A model generated the notes under the pieces. That model worked only from the letters and a program-made list of their open reading frames with translations, had not been told where the DNA came from and made no database searches. A stretch of 64,000 nucleotides of DNA from Bacteroidota bacterium (GTDB lineage: Bacteria > Bacteroidota > Bacteroidia > AKYH767-A > JAHEYN01): positions 66,640 through 130,639 of the forward strand of contig JAHEYN010000006.1 of the NCBI GenBank assembly GCA_023251555.1, written 5' to 3'. Positions 36,755 through 46,597 of the stretch are shown here, piece by piece. The stretch's first letter is position 1, and each line of letters starts with the position of its first letter. The position numbers were made by a program, and so were the translations under genes.

Positions 36755-38464
36755 ATGGAAAAAAGATGGATGATGAAAGCCCCGGCCCCTGCAGAGCAGG
36801 TGAGGAAGCTTGCAGAAGAACTGAAGGTGGACAATATCCTCGCTAACCTGATGATACAGCGGGGAATATCTTCTTATGAAGAAGCAAGGAAGTTTTTCCG
36901 CCCGGAACCGGCAGACCTTCATGACCCCTTCCTGATGAAGGATATGGACAAGGCAGTGGACCGGATTATCTCCGGCATTCATGATGGGGAAAAAATTCTC
37001 GTTTACGGGGATTATGATGTGGATGGCACTACGGCTGTGGCGCTGGTGTACTCTTTCTTCAGGAAAATATACCCGCATGTGGATTTTTATATCCCCGACC
37101 GCTACCGCGAAGGCTATGGAATATCTTCTGAAGGTATTGACTGGGCAAAGGCGAACGGATTCTCTCTCGTGGTAGCGCTCGATTGCGGCATCAAGGCCGT
37201 TGATAAAATTGCTTATGCACGCGGGGCGGGCATTGACTTTATTGTCTGCGACCACCACATGCCTGGCACAGAGCTGCCTGCCGCTGCCGCCATACTGGAC
37301 CCCAAACAACATGATTGCAGTTACCCTTATAAGGAACTGTCTGGCTGCGGCATAGGATATAAGCTGGTACAGGCTTTCTGCCTGCAGCAGGGCATGGAAG
37401 CTTCCGTAACAGAGCAGTATCTTGATCTCGTAGCCCTCAGCATCGCAGCCGATATAGTGCCCGTTACGGGCGAAAACAGGGTGCTTGTTCATTCCGGGCT
37501 GCAGAAAATAAACCGGGAACCCCGCCCGGGAATAGGAGTGCTGCTCGAACTGGCAGGAGCAAAAAAACAGGTGAACGTGAGTGACCTGGTTTTTATGGTT
37601 GCTCCCCGTATCAATGCGGCAGGCAGGCTCGAAAATGCAAGACAGGCTGTTGAACTCCTCCTGGCAGAAAATTATGATGAAGCCCTTCCCCATGGCAAAG
37701 CCCTCCACAGCATCAATGCCGAACGCAAATCCCTCGACGCAGCCACGGTGGAACATGCCCTGCGGCTGATTGAAAAAGAAGAAGGATTCCACAGCAGGAA
37801 AACTACTGTTGTCTATCACCCTGAATGGCATAAAGGTGTGGTGGGAATCGTGGCCGCCCGTCTTACAGAGCACTTCTACAGGCCTACCATTGTCTTTACG
37901 CGGTCGGGAAATCTTGTTACAGGCTCTGCAAGGTCAGTGAGGAATTTTGATATCCACCAGGCAATTGAGACCTGCGCCGGGCTCCTTGAACAGTTCGGAG
38001 GCCATAAGTATGCCGCAGGGATTACACTCAGGGAAGAAAATATAGATGCTTTCCGCCGCATGTTTGAAGAAGTTGTTTCTGCTTCCATCCGGGAAGATAT
38101 GCTGGTACGCACAATAGAAATTGATGCGGAAATACAGCTCTCTGATATCACTCCCCGTTTTTATTCGGTGCTCCGCCAGTTCGCCCCATTCGGACCGGGA
38201 AATATGGCGCCCGTTTTCCTCAGCAGGAATGTGCAGGATAAGGGATGGGCAAAGGTTGTTGGAAATGACCATCTTAAAATGAACCTCTCCCAGGCCGGTG
38301 TACCGGGTAAATTTTTTGATGCCATCGCATTCAGGCAGGCCGGAAAACTTCCGGTAGCCGAAAGCAAAGTTCCCTTTGATATCTGTTATTCGGTGGAAGA
38401 GAATGAATGGAACGGATCTGTTTCCCTCCAGCTGAATATAAAAGATATCCTGCCCGGAGGGTAA
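36755..38464 (+). CDS. recJ: Single-stranded-DNA-specific exonuclease RecJ
   Basis: A 569-residue 5'-3' ssDNA exonuclease of recombination and mismatch repair. The DHH phosphoesterase core has 'VYGDYDVDGTTAVALVYSFF', 'LVVALDCGIKAVDKI', the DHH motif in 'IVCDHHMPGTELP' and 'SIAADIVPVTGENR'. The DHHA1 part holds 'GVVGIVAARLTEHFYRPTIV', 'GSARSVRNFDIHQAI' and 'FGGHKYAAG'. I start at ATG 36755 because the 43 codons upstream in the same frame are translated palindromic repeat, not RecJ. Confidence 0.95.
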   Translation: MEKRWMMKAPAPAEQVRKLAEELKVDNILANLMIQRGISSYEEARKFFRPEPADLHDPFLMKDMDKAVDRIISGIHDGEKILVYGDYDVDGTTAVALVYSFFRKIYPHVDFYIPDRYREGYGISSEGIDWAKANGFSLVVALDCGIKAVDKIAYARGAGIDFIVCDHHMPGTELPAAAAILDPKQHDCSYPYKELSGCGIGYKLVQAFCLQQGMEASVTEQYLDLVALSIAADIVPVTGENRVLVHSGLQKINREPRPGIGVLLELAGAKKQVNVSDLVFMVAPRINAAGRLENARQAVELLLAENYDEALPHGKALHSINAERKSLDAATVEHALRLIEKEEGFHSRKTTVVYHPEWHKGVVGIVAARLTEHFYRPTIVFTRSGNLVTGSARSVRNFDIHQAIETCAGLLEQFGGHKYAAGITLREENIDAFRRMFEEVVSASIREDMLVRTIEIDAEIQLSDITPRFYSVLRQFAPFGPGNMAPVFLSRNVQDKGWAKVVGNDHLKMNLSQAGVPGKFFDAIAFRQAGKLPVAESKVPFDICYSVEENEWNGSVSLQLNIKDILPGG

Positions 38465-38570
38465 AGACAGAGTGAGAATGAGAGTGAGAGAGGTGAGGGG
38501 GGCTGTTAATAATTATAACCCATACCTTCATACAGAAATTTCTTATTTTCGCTTCCCGGTATTAATTCTT

Positions 38571-41500
38571 ATGCAGATTCCCCGTATTTCCTTTTTACTC
38601 CTGCTCCTGCCGGCGGCAGTTTCAATTTCTTTTGCACAGCAAACCTTTCCGGTGAACGGGGTGCATGATGAGCGCCATACTGTTTTCGCTTTTGTAAATG
38701 CCACGATAGCAGTTGATTACAAAACCATCACGGACAGCGCCTCCATGACGGTCCGCGATGGTATTATCCTTGAGGCAGGGCGCAGCATCAGCATTCCTCC
38801 CGGCGCAGTGGTGATTGACCTCAAAGGGAAATACATATATCCATCATTCATTGATCTTTATTCTGATTACGGTATGCCGGAGGTTAAGAAACCTGTTCCC
38901 CCGGCTGACGGATCCCCCCAGTTGCTTTCAGGTACGAGGGGTGCTTACGGCTGGAACCAGGCTATAAAGCCGGAAACCGATGCAATAAACCTTTTTACTG
39001 CCGACCCGAAAAAAGCCGATGAACTCAGGAAGCTGGGCTTCGGTACCGTGATGACACATTATAAAGATGGCATCGCCCGGGGAACCGCTGTTCTTGCCGC
39101 CCTGTCCGATGAGAAAGAAAACACCTCCGTGATGAAAGACAGGGCCGCAGCCTGTTACTCCTTTGATAAAGGATCTTCTGCCCAGGAGTACCCTTCCTCC
39201 CTTATGGGAGTCATTGCTCTTATCAGGCAGACACACCTCGATGCACAGTGGTATAAAGGCAATGCGGGCAAAGAAGAATATAATATCTCCCTTGATGCAT
39301 GGAATAAAAATGCAGTGCTGCCTCAGGTCTTCGAAACAGGAGATAAGCTCTCGGCCCTGCGTGCGGCAAAGATAGGGAAGGAGTTCGGCGTGAAATATAT
39401 TATCAAGGGTGCAGGCGATGAATACCAGCGTCTCGCTGAACTGCAGGCTGCCGGGAATTCTTTTATTATCCCCCTCAGCTTTCCCGCTCCCTACGATGTT
39501 GAAGACCCGTACGATGCACTCCAGGTTCCCCTCGGTGATATGAAACACTGGGAGATGGCTCCTCTTAACCCGGCAGCAATGGAGAAAGCGCGTATCCCTT
39601 TTGCACTTACGGCTGCCGACCTGAAAGACAAGAAAGATTTCCTGAAAAATATACGGAAAGCCATTGAGAACGGGCTCAGCGAACAGCAGGCGCTCAGGGC
39701 GCTGACTGTAACCCCCGCAGAAATGCTGAATCTTTCCGGCACAATCGGAAGCCTGAAAAATGGAATGACCGCCAGTTTCATCATCACTTCCGGGAAAATA
39801 TTTGATGCTGATAATGTCATCCTCGAGAACTGGGTACAGGGGAAAAGATATTCTGCTGCAGGCCTGGATGCTCCCGAACTCCGCGGAAGCTATGAGTTAC
39901 AGGTAAAAAATCTTCCTTTGCTCAAACTCAGGGCAGCCGGGGATTTCCTGAACCCTTCTTTTTTTGCCGGAGAAGATACCGCTAAAAATCCCGTAACCTT
40001 TTCACGCATGGGAAACCTGATCTCCTTACAGTTCGAGATAAAAAAATCTTCTTTCAGCGGCCAGGTCCGCCTCAGCGGGTATATTGAAAAAGATGGGTTA
40101 TGGAAAGGAGAGGGAGAAACGGGAGCGGGAGAGAAAATCTCATGGACAGCCCGGCGCACAGCACCTTATATTCCCGTAGCTAAAAAAGATACAGCAAGAA
40201 AAGAAAAAGATATTGCCGGGACACTTTCCTTTCCCAACAAGGCTTTCGGGTGGAAGGAAATTCCGCCCCAGGAAACGGTTCTCATTAAAAATGCTACCGT
40301 CTGGACGAATGAGAAAGAAGGTGTCCTCCGGAATTCCGATGTCCTCGTAAGCGGTGGAAAGATAAAAATGATTGGCCCCGGCCTGGAAGCCTCCCCCGAA
40401 TATAAATCAGGCGGGTATGCTTTAACGGCAAAAGTGATTGACGGGACCGGGCTTCACCTCACCCCAGGTATTATTGACGAACACTCGCATATCGCAATCT
40501 CCCGGGGAGTCAATGAAGGTACGCAGGCGGTTACCTCCGAAGTACGCATAGGCGATGTGGTTAATTCCGATGATATTAATATCTACCGCCAGCTTGCCGG
40601 CGGCGTAACCACTTCACACCTCCTTCACGGATCTGCTAATCCAATCGGCGGGCAAACCCAGCTCATCAAGCTCCGCTGGGGCTTCTCACCCGAAAAAATG
40701 AAATTTGAAGACGCAGACGGATTCATCAAATTCGCCCTCGGTGAAAATGTGAAACAGGCTAACTGGGGAGATAAAAATGTGATCCGATTCCCCCAGACAC
40801 GCATGGGCGTTGAACAGGTTTATATGGATGCCTTTACCAGAGCGCGGGAATACCGCATGGCATGGGATAAATATAACAGCCTTTCCGGCAAAGGCCGGAA
40901 CCCCTCTCCCCGCAAAGATCTTGAACTGGAAGCCCTCTCGGAAATACTTGCGGGAAAAAGATTCATCACCTGCCATTCCTATGTGCAGTCTGAAATAAAC
41001 ATGCTGATGCATGTCGCCGACTCTTTTGGCTTCCGCGTAAACACCTTTACCCACATACTCGAAGGTTACAAAGTCGCCGGCAAGCTGAAGCAGCACGGAG
41101 CTGCCGCTTCCACCTTCTCCGACTGGTGGGCCTATAAGTACGAAGTGATGGAAGCCATTCCCTATAACGGGGCGATCTTGCACAATATGGGGATTGTGAC
41201 GGGGTTCAACTCCGACGATGCCGAGATGGGCCGCCGGCTTAACCAGGAAGCCGCCAAGGCGGTAAAGTACGGGAATGTCCCCGAAGAAGAAGCCCTGAAG
41301 TTCGTGACCCTCAACCCCGCTGTCATGCTCCATGTGGATGACCGGGTCGGCAGCATCAGGAAAGGCAAAGACGCTGACCTCGTGCTCTGGTCACATGACC
41401 CGCTATCCGTTTACGCAAGGGTCCTGAAAACATTCGTCGACGGGCGCGTGTTTTTTGATTCGGACAAAGATGCCATAGCCCGCGAGGAGATCCGACGGGA

Positions 41501-41615
41501 AAAAGCAAGGATTATCCGCAAAATGATCGAGGCAAAAAAGAACGGGGAAAAAACACAGAAGCCCCTTTTTATCCCGGACGACCTGTATCACTGCGAAACA
41601 CTTGGCCAGCCCTGA
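38571..41615 (+). CDS. Secreted double-unit amidohydrolase family protein
   Basis: A 1014-residue exported protein. I start at ATG 38571, which opens a signal peptide ('MQIPRISFLLLLLPAAVSIS'). It holds two amidohydrolase-like units. In the first (~30-460) the metal-ligand position after the beta-strand reads 'YIYPSFIDLYSDYGMPEVKK', so the HxH pair is missing. The second (~550-1000) keeps it ('GLHLTPGIIDEHSHIAISRG') plus 'GVTTSHLLHGSANPIGGQTQ', 'FITCHSYVQSEINMLMHVAD' and 'GFNSDDAEMGRRLNQEAAK'. It is probably a periplasmic peptidase- or imidazolonepropionase-like hydrolase. It is followed two bases later by a related degenerate protein. Confidence 0.88.
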   Translation: MQIPRISFLLLLLPAAVSISFAQQTFPVNGVHDERHTVFAFVNATIAVDYKTITDSASMTVRDGIILEAGRSISIPPGAVVIDLKGKYIYPSFIDLYSDYGMPEVKKPVPPADGSPQLLSGTRGAYGWNQAIKPETDAINLFTADPKKADELRKLGFGTVMTHYKDGIARGTAVLAALSDEKENTSVMKDRAAACYSFDKGSSAQEYPSSLMGVIALIRQTHLDAQWYKGNAGKEEYNISLDAWNKNAVLPQVFETGDKLSALRAAKIGKEFGVKYIIKGAGDEYQRLAELQAAGNSFIIPLSFPAPYDVEDPYDALQVPLGDMKHWEMAPLNPAAMEKARIPFALTAADLKDKKDFLKNIRKAIENGLSEQQALRALTVTPAEMLNLSGTIGSLKNGMTASFIITSGKIFDADNVILENWVQGKRYSAAGLDAPELRGSYELQVKNLPLLKLRAAGDFLNPSFFAGEDTAKNPVTFSRMGNLISLQFEIKKSSFSGQVRLSGYIEKDGLWKGEGETGAGEKISWTARRTAPYIPVAKKDTARKEKDIAGTLSFPNKAFGWKEIPPQETVLIKNATVWTNEKEGVLRNSDVLVSGGKIKMIGPGLEASPEYKSGGYALTAKVIDGTGLHLTPGIIDEHSHIAISRGVNEGTQAVTSEVRIGDVVNSDDINIYRQLAGGVTTSHLLHGSANPIGGQTQLIKLRWGFSPEKMKFEDADGFIKFALGENVKQANWGDKNVIRFPQTRMGVEQVYMDAFTRAREYRMAWDKYNSLSGKGRNPSPRKDLELEALSEILAGKRFITCHSYVQSEINMLMHVADSFGFRVNTFTHILEGYKVAGKLKQHGAAASTFSDWWAYKYEVMEAIPYNGAILHNMGIVTGFNSDDAEMGRRLNQEAAKAVKYGNVPEEEALKFVTLNPAVMLHVDDRVGSIRKGKDADLVLWSHDPLSVYARVLKTFVDGRVFFDSDKDAIAREEIRREKARIIRKMIEAKKNGEKTQKPLFIPDDLYHCETLGQP

Positions 41616-41617
41616 TT

Positions 41618-42937
41618 ATGAAGAACCTTTTTAAACAACCCGCTTCCTGCTCCCTGCTGCTTCCTGCGGCAATCCTCCTGCTGTTTTGCACTGCAGTCTT
41701 CTCCCAGCAGCCTGTGCCCGCAAAACCCCAGGCGAAAAATATCCTTATCATGAATGCCACCGCTCACCTCGGTAACGGGCATACGATTGAAAATTCCGTC
41801 ATAGGATTCGAGAACGGGAAACTCATCCTCGTGGGAGATGCTACTATGGTCCGGATTGATAAATCAAAATATGAAGTGGTGATCAATGGCTACGGCAAGC
41901 ATGTGTATCCGGGGATTATAGCCGCCAACACCATTCTCGGCCTGAGCGAGATTGAGCTGGTCCGCTCCACCCTCGATTTCACGGAAACGGGAACCATCAA
42001 CCCCGATGTGCGGGCGCTTATTGCATATAACACCGATTCAAAGGTCATTCCTACTGTGCGATCCAACGGGGTGCTGCTGGCTCAGATCGTTCCCCAGGGC
42101 GGCATGATTTCCGGTACATCCTCCGTGGTAACCCTTGATGCATGGAACTGGGAGGATGCGGCTTATTTCCCTGATGAAGGAGTTCATCTCAACTGGCCGT
42201 CTCTTATAATCTATCGCCGGCAGGGTGCAGAAGCGGATGATAATCAGAAAGAGCTCATCGAAAAAAACATCTCCAGGCTCCGCGATTTTTTTACGGAGGC
42301 AAAAGCTTATGCCGCCGCCCCTGCCCCCGCAGAGAACCTGCGCTTTGAAGCGATGAAAGGCTTGTTCGCAGGAACAAAAAAGCTGTATCTACATGCCGGG
42401 TATGCAAAGGAAATTATTTCAGCAGTGAATTTTGCAAAAGAATTCGGCGTGCAGGCTGTGATTGTGGGGGGCCGCGACTCCTGGATGCTTACAGATTTCC
42501 TGAAAGAAAACAAAGTGCCTGTTATTCTCGGACGTACACATGCGCTCCCGGGAAGAGAAGACGAAGATACTGACCTCCCCTATAAACTTCCGTTCCTCCT
42601 CCGGCAGGCGGGAGTCCCCTTTTGTGTGAGCGTTGACGGGTACTGGCAGGTGCGTAACCTTGCCTTCAATGCCGGCACTGCAGCCGGGTATGGCCTCAGC
42701 AAAGAAGAAGCACTGATGTCGGTGACCCTTGATGCGGCAAAAATCCTCGGCATTGACAAAACCGCCGGATCGCTGGAAGAAGGGAAAGAAGCAACACTCA
42801 TACTTTCTTCCGGGGATATTCTCAATATGGAGTCCTGCAATATTGAATATGCTTTTATCAATGGCCGGCAGATTGACCTTGGCAGCATACAGGCGGAACT
42901 GTACAGAAAATACAAGGAAAGATACGGGCTGAAATAA
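41618..42937 (+). CDS. Secreted amidohydrolase-like protein lacking the HxH metal site
   Basis: A 439-residue exported protein (signal peptide ~1-30, '...LLLFCTAVFSQQP'). The fold is that of an amidohydrolase: 'GKHVYPGIIAANTILGLSEI' at the strand that normally carries HxH, 'SNGVLLAQIVPQGGMISGTS', 'FGVQAVIVGGRDSWMLTDFL' and the C-terminal 'MSVTLDAAKILGIDKTAGSLEEGKEA'. The HxH histidines are replaced ('AAN'), so it is probably not a metal hydrolase by itself. It resembles the first, also degenerate, unit of the preceding protein, and the two genes are two bases apart, so a complex is plausible. Confidence 0.83.
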   Translation: MKNLFKQPASCSLLLPAAILLLFCTAVFSQQPVPAKPQAKNILIMNATAHLGNGHTIENSVIGFENGKLILVGDATMVRIDKSKYEVVINGYGKHVYPGIIAANTILGLSEIELVRSTLDFTETGTINPDVRALIAYNTDSKVIPTVRSNGVLLAQIVPQGGMISGTSSVVTLDAWNWEDAAYFPDEGVHLNWPSLIIYRRQGAEADDNQKELIEKNISRLRDFFTEAKAYAAAPAPAENLRFEAMKGLFAGTKKLYLHAGYAKEIISAVNFAKEFGVQAVIVGGRDSWMLTDFLKENKVPVILGRTHALPGREDEDTDLPYKLPFLLRQAGVPFCVSVDGYWQVRNLAFNAGTAAGYGLSKEEALMSVTLDAAKILGIDKTAGSLEEGKEATLILSSGDILNMESCNIEYAFINGRQIDLGSIQAELYRKYKERYGLK

Positions 42938-42991
42938 AGAGAACAGGCGTTAGTACAGCGCCTTATCCTTCTCAATACAATTGTATCTCTT

Positions 42992-45268
42992 TTACAACGC
43001 CTGTACCATTTTCAGGGACTGTGCATCCACGGCTGCAATCGTTACCATGTTTACGATTTCGCGAACCGAACTTCCAAGTTGCAGTATGTGTACAGGCTTT
43101 TTCATGCCGAGCAGCACAGGGCCAATGGCTTCGGCACCCCCGATTTCCTGCAGCAGCTTATAAGCGATATTGCCTGATTCCAGGTTGGGGAATATCAGCG
43201 TATTGGCTGCGCCGTTTGCAAGTTCGCAGAACGGGAAATTATCTTTCAGCAGGGTGGGGTTAAGCGCAAAGTTGGCTTGCATTTCCCCGTCCACGACCAG
43301 GTCCGGGTGTTTCTCATGAAGGATTTTGACAGCTTCTTTTACTTTTCCTGCACTTGCGTAACGCGATGATCCGAAGTTGGAAAAGGATAACATGGCAATG
43401 CGCGGCCTCACATTAAACTTCTGTACCGCTGCGGCAGTGAGCAGGGTGATATCAACAAGGTCGGTGGCGGACGGGTCCGCGTTGATGGTGGTATCGGCAA
43501 AAAAGAAAGGACCCTTTTTGGTGAGCATGATATACATCCCTGCCACCTTGTTCACCTGCTCCTGCACCCCGATAATCTGGAGTGCCGGCCGGATGGTGTC
43601 GGGGTACTTCCGGGTAAGGCCGGATATAAGCGCATCCGCCTCGCCGGTTTCCACCATCATGGCACCATAGTGGTTACGCTCCTGCATGACTTTCCGTGCT
43701 TCATACACATTAAAACCGCTTCTCTGAATCTTGCTGAAAAAGATTTCCCCGAACATCTTCCGCTTCTCGTCCTCCTTGCGCGGATCAATAATCAGGGTAT
43801 CGCCAAGATCAAGATTATTTTCTTCCATCAGATTCCGGATTTTTTCGGTATTACCGAGCAGGATAGGCTTTGCAAGGCCCTCATCCCGCACCAGTTGTGC
43901 GGCTTTGAGAATTTTATAATTATCGGCCTCTGCGAAAACAATACGCTGGGGGTTCTGCTTTGCCTTGGAGATAAGGAAACGGATAAGCTTGTCGTCATGC
44001 CCCAGCCGCTTATGAAGTTCCTGCTCGTACGCAGCCCAGTCCCTGACAGGATGCTGAGCCACCCCGGACTCCATGGCTGCCCGCGCCACCGCAGGAGCTA
44101 CCGTGGTGATAAGCCTCGGGTCAAGTGGTTTGGGGATGATATATTCATTCCCGAAAATGATGTTCTTCTGGTTATATGCAAGATTGACGATCTCCGGCAC
44201 AGGCTCTTTGGCCAAAGCTGCAATAGCCTTCACCGCAGCCAGTTTCATGGCTTCGTTGATCTGCGTGGCTCTCACATCCAGCGCCCCGCGGAAAATGAAA
44301 GGGAATCCCAGCACATTATTCACCTGGTTGGGATAATCGGAACGTCCCGTGGCAACTATGGCATCCGGTCTTGCGGCAATAGCCAGCTCATAAGATATCT
44401 CGGGCTCGGGGTTGGCAAGTGCGAAAATGACAGGCTTCTTTGCCATGGAGATGAGCATCTCCGGTTTTAAAATATTGCCCTTGGAAAGTCCCAGGAAAAC
44501 ATCAGCGCCTTTGAGTGCTTCTTCAAGGTTTCTCACATTTTTTTTCGTGGCAAAAAGTTTTTTGTTCTCATCCAGGTCCTCCCTGCCCGCATGGATCACA
44601 CCATGGCTGTCGAGCATCACAATGTTTTCCTGCTTCACGCCGAGTGTGAGATACAGTTTACAGCACGAAATGGCGGAAGCTCCCGCCCCGCTGACGACAA
44701 CATTTACACTTCCCGCTTTTTTCCCCGCCAGCTCAATGGCATTCAGGAATGCGGCAGCCGAAATAATGGCGGTGCCGTGCTGGTCATCATGCATAACGGG
44801 GATCCTGAGCTCCTGCTTAAGCCGCTTTTCTATCTCGAAACATTCGGGAGCTTTAATGTCCTCCAGGTTGATACCCCCGAAGGTCGGGGCAATGGCTTTT
44901 ACCGTACGAATGAATTCTTCTACCCCGGTCTCGTCAATCTCGATATCAAACACATCTATGTCTGCAAAAATCTTGAACAGAAGTCCTTTGCCTTCCATCA
45001 CCGGTTTGGCCGCCTCCGGTCCGATGTTTCCCAGGCCCAGCACGGCGGTTCCGTTGGAAATAACCGCTACCAGGTTTCCCTTGGCTGTGTATTTATAGAC
45101 ATCTTCGTTGTTTTCATTAATTTTCAGGCAGGGTTCGGCCACACCAGGGGAATAGGCGAGAGACAAGTCCCTTTGTGAATTATACGGTTTGGTGGGAACC
45201 ACTTCTATCTTTCCCGGTCTTCCCTGTGCGTGGTATTCAAGAGCATCCTGCTTACGGTTCGTTTCCAT
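42992..45268 (-). CDS. maeB: NADP-dependent malic enzyme with C-terminal phosphotransacetylase-like domain
   Basis: A 758-residue enzyme of the MaeB type that oxidatively decarboxylates malate to pyruvate. The N-terminal malic domain (~15-430) has 'AYSPGVAEPCLKINENNEDV', 'ISNGTAVLGLGNIGPEAAKP', 'MHDDQHGTAIISAAAFLNAI' and 'ATGRSDYPNQVNNVLGFPFI'. The C-terminal ~330 residues resemble phosphate acetyltransferase ('GLTRKYPDTIRPALQIIG', 'FADTTINADPSATDLVDITL') and are thought to regulate the enzyme through acetyl-CoA. It is convergent with the amidohydrolase gene and divergent from gcvH. Confidence 0.96.
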   Translation of the reverse strand: METNRKQDALEYHAQGRPGKIEVVPTKPYNSQRDLSLAYSPGVAEPCLKINENNEDVYKYTAKGNLVAVISNGTAVLGLGNIGPEAAKPVMEGKGLLFKIFADIDVFDIEIDETGVEEFIRTVKAIAPTFGGINLEDIKAPECFEIEKRLKQELRIPVMHDDQHGTAIISAAAFLNAIELAGKKAGSVNVVVSGAGASAISCCKLYLTLGVKQENIVMLDSHGVIHAGREDLDENKKLFATKKNVRNLEEALKGADVFLGLSKGNILKPEMLISMAKKPVIFALANPEPEISYELAIAARPDAIVATGRSDYPNQVNNVLGFPFIFRGALDVRATQINEAMKLAAVKAIAALAKEPVPEIVNLAYNQKNIIFGNEYIIPKPLDPRLITTVAPAVARAAMESGVAQHPVRDWAAYEQELHKRLGHDDKLIRFLISKAKQNPQRIVFAEADNYKILKAAQLVRDEGLAKPILLGNTEKIRNLMEENNLDLGDTLIIDPRKEDEKRKMFGEIFFSKIQRSGFNVYEARKVMQERNHYGAMMVETGEADALISGLTRKYPDTIRPALQIIGVQEQVNKVAGMYIMLTKKGPFFFADTTINADPSATDLVDITLLTAAAVQKFNVRPRIAMLSFSNFGSSRYASAGKVKEAVKILHEKHPDLVVDGEMQANFALNPTLLKDNFPFCELANGAANTLIFPNLESGNIAYKLLQEIGGAEAIGPVLLGMKKPVHILQLGSSVREIVNMVTIAAVDAQSLKMVQAL

Positions 45269-45295
45269 GAATGTTTTTGCTTAACTGCTTTAAAT

Positions 45296-45303
45296 CAAAA
45301 TTA
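45296..45303 (-). promoter_or_regulatory. Candidate -7 box of maeB
   Basis: TAATTTTG on the reverse strand, an exact TAnnTTTG match, 27 bases before the ATG at 45268. Confidence 0.45.
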
Positions 45304-45379
45304 CGGCCTTTTTCAGCAAGGCATAAAAATAATTTTTGCCTTATCAACCGGCATGTAATGATAATGATATTGGATTTAT

Positions 45380-45409
45380 TTTGCAATTATAAAATTCAGG
45401 TTAATTTTG
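45380..45409 (+). promoter_or_regulatory. Bacteroidota-type promoter of gcvH
   Basis: TTTG (45380-45383) and TAATTTTG (45402-45409) are separated by 18 bases, which is close to the canonical -33/-7 arrangement in this phylum. It lies 29 bases upstream of the gcvH ATG and supports that start over the longer upstream reading frame. Confidence 0.65.
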
Positions 45410-45438
45410 CTGCCATCACATTAAAAAAAATCAACAGT

Positions 45439-45822
45439 ATGAATTTCCCGGAGAACCTCAGGTACACCAAAGACCATGAATGGGTACGCATGGAAGGCGA
45501 CATTGCTTACATTGGCATCACTGATTTTGCCCAGGGAGAACTGGGAGATATTGTTTACATAGATATAGCAACTGTCGGGCAAACACTTGGCGCAGAAGAA
45601 ATCTTCGGCACAGTGGAAGCTGTGAAAACCGTTTCAGACCTTTTCATGCCCGCGGCAGGCACGGTGGAAGAGTTCAACAAACACCTTGAACAGCATCCTG
45701 AGGCAGTCAATAAAGATCCCTACGGCGAAGGCTGGATGATCAAAGTAAAGGTTTCTGACCCCGGAGCCGCAGCCTCCCTGCTTTCGGCGGCCGAATATAA
45801 AAAACTTACGGGGGCAGCTTAA
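45439..45822 (+). CDS. gcvH: Glycine cleavage system H protein
   Basis: A 127-residue lipoyl carrier that shuttles the aminomethyl group between P, T and L proteins. '[20 protein letters not shown]' opens the fold. The lipoylated Lys lies in '[20 protein letters not shown]' (about residue 63), and the C-terminus has '[15 protein letters not shown]'. The start is ATG 45439; the upstream in-frame ATG would add 56 residues and sits ahead of the promoter. The P and T proteins are not in the window. Confidence 0.97.
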   Translation: MNFPENLRYTKDHEWVRMEGDIAYIGITDFAQGELGDIVYIDIATVGQTLGAEEIFGTVEAVKTVSDLFMPAAGTVEEFNKHLEQHPEAVNKDPYGEGWMIKVKVSDPGAAASLLSAAEYKKLTGAA

Positions 45823-45859
45823 CAATCCTTATTCCCTGCACGGAGGAGGTTGAAAATCT

Positions 45860-46252
45860 ATGTTTCTCAGGTATAATCTGCTTCCCTTTATATGGGCAGG
45901 CTTTATCCTGCTTCTCTCCGGCACGCCCGGTAATGAGATGCCCAATCTTTCCTTCTGGGATTTTCTCAGTTTTGACACCGCTGCGCACGCTTTTGTTTAT
46001 GCGGTGCTTGTAGTGCTGATGATTACAGGATTTATCCGGCAATACTCCTTCCTCCAGCTCAGGTACTCGGCCATTACATTTGCCGTAATCATTGGAGTGT
46101 CCTATGGAGCCCTTATGGAGTTTCTGCAGTTGTTTCTTTTCAGCCAGCGCCAGGCCAGCATAGTGGATATTGTTGCAAACACTGTGGGTTGCTTTGCGGG
46201 GGTCGGAGTTTTTTTTCTTATTTACGGAAAAGGTTCGTACAGAACCCCCTGA
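45860..46252 (+). CDS. VanZ-like family membrane protein
   Basis: A 130-residue protein with about four TM helices ('LLPFIWAGFILLLSG', 'AAHAFVYAVLVVLMITG', 'AITFAVIIGVSYGALME', 'GVGVFFLIYG'). The motif 'SYGALMEFLQLFLFSQRQAS' followed by 'IVDIVANTVGCFAG' is the VanZ signature (E-x-x-Q ... D-x-x-x-N). Function of chromosomal VanZ-like proteins is not established. It follows gcvH by 37 bases, the usual Bacteroidota neighbour. Confidence 0.85.
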   Translation: MFLRYNLLPFIWAGFILLLSGTPGNEMPNLSFWDFLSFDTAAHAFVYAVLVVLMITGFIRQYSFLQLRYSAITFAVIIGVSYGALMEFLQLFLFSQRQASIVDIVANTVGCFAGVGVFFLIYGKGSYRTP

Positions 46253-46531
46253 GGACGGCGTGAGAATGATGTTTTGTTAGAAGCCATCTTAAAATATGTT
46301 TTCGGCGTTTTCAAGCATTTTTTCTTCAGGCGAGGCATTTTTAGAGGCCCATACAGGAGGGAGTCTGGGCAATAAAAATAACGAAGCTTACAGGCGTGTT
46401 TTATGGTTTAAAAAAAATCGCGGGAAGCGAAATGGGGAGGGATATTAACAGGAAGTGCCGGCTTATCAACAATTTCGGTGCTGAGACACCCTATAGTGCC
46501 CCCGATCGCCCGTTTTTGTTCACTGCCATAT
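46253..46531. other. Non-coding stretch left of the insertion sequence
   Basis: About 280 bases without a credible gene. The first part holds the short repeat 'AGAAGCCATCT...' (46279-46312), which also occurs at 15320. The remainder shows no terminator or RNA gene that I can identify. It may be the remains of an older mobile element next to the IS. Confidence 0.4.
46279..46312. repeat. Short dispersed repeat end 'AGAAGCCATCT', copy 2
   Basis: AGAAGCCATCTTAAAATATG and the next ~14 bases match 15320-15355 at roughly 80% with one gap. Similarity does not extend beyond. Confidence 0.35.
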
Positions 46532-46597
46532 TGTTCTAACCCCCTAATTGGCTAGACAAAACTTAAAGAATAGTTTTGTACCGCTAAATTAGGAAAA

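Noticed and set aside
38461-38520. Purine-rich GAGAATGAGAGTGAGAG stretch after recJ, with a similar sequence at 60290-60330
   Set aside because: Short, low-complexity similarity without conserved boundaries.
42943-43004. Bidirectional terminator between the convergent amidohydrolase and maeB genes
   Set aside because: ACAGGCGTT / AACGCCTGT form a 9-bp inverted repeat, but the loop is ~44 bases and there is no T-run.
45271-45438. 56-residue N-terminal extension of GcvH from an upstream ATG
   Set aside because: A canonical promoter with both boxes lies inside this extension and H proteins begin at the later ATG.
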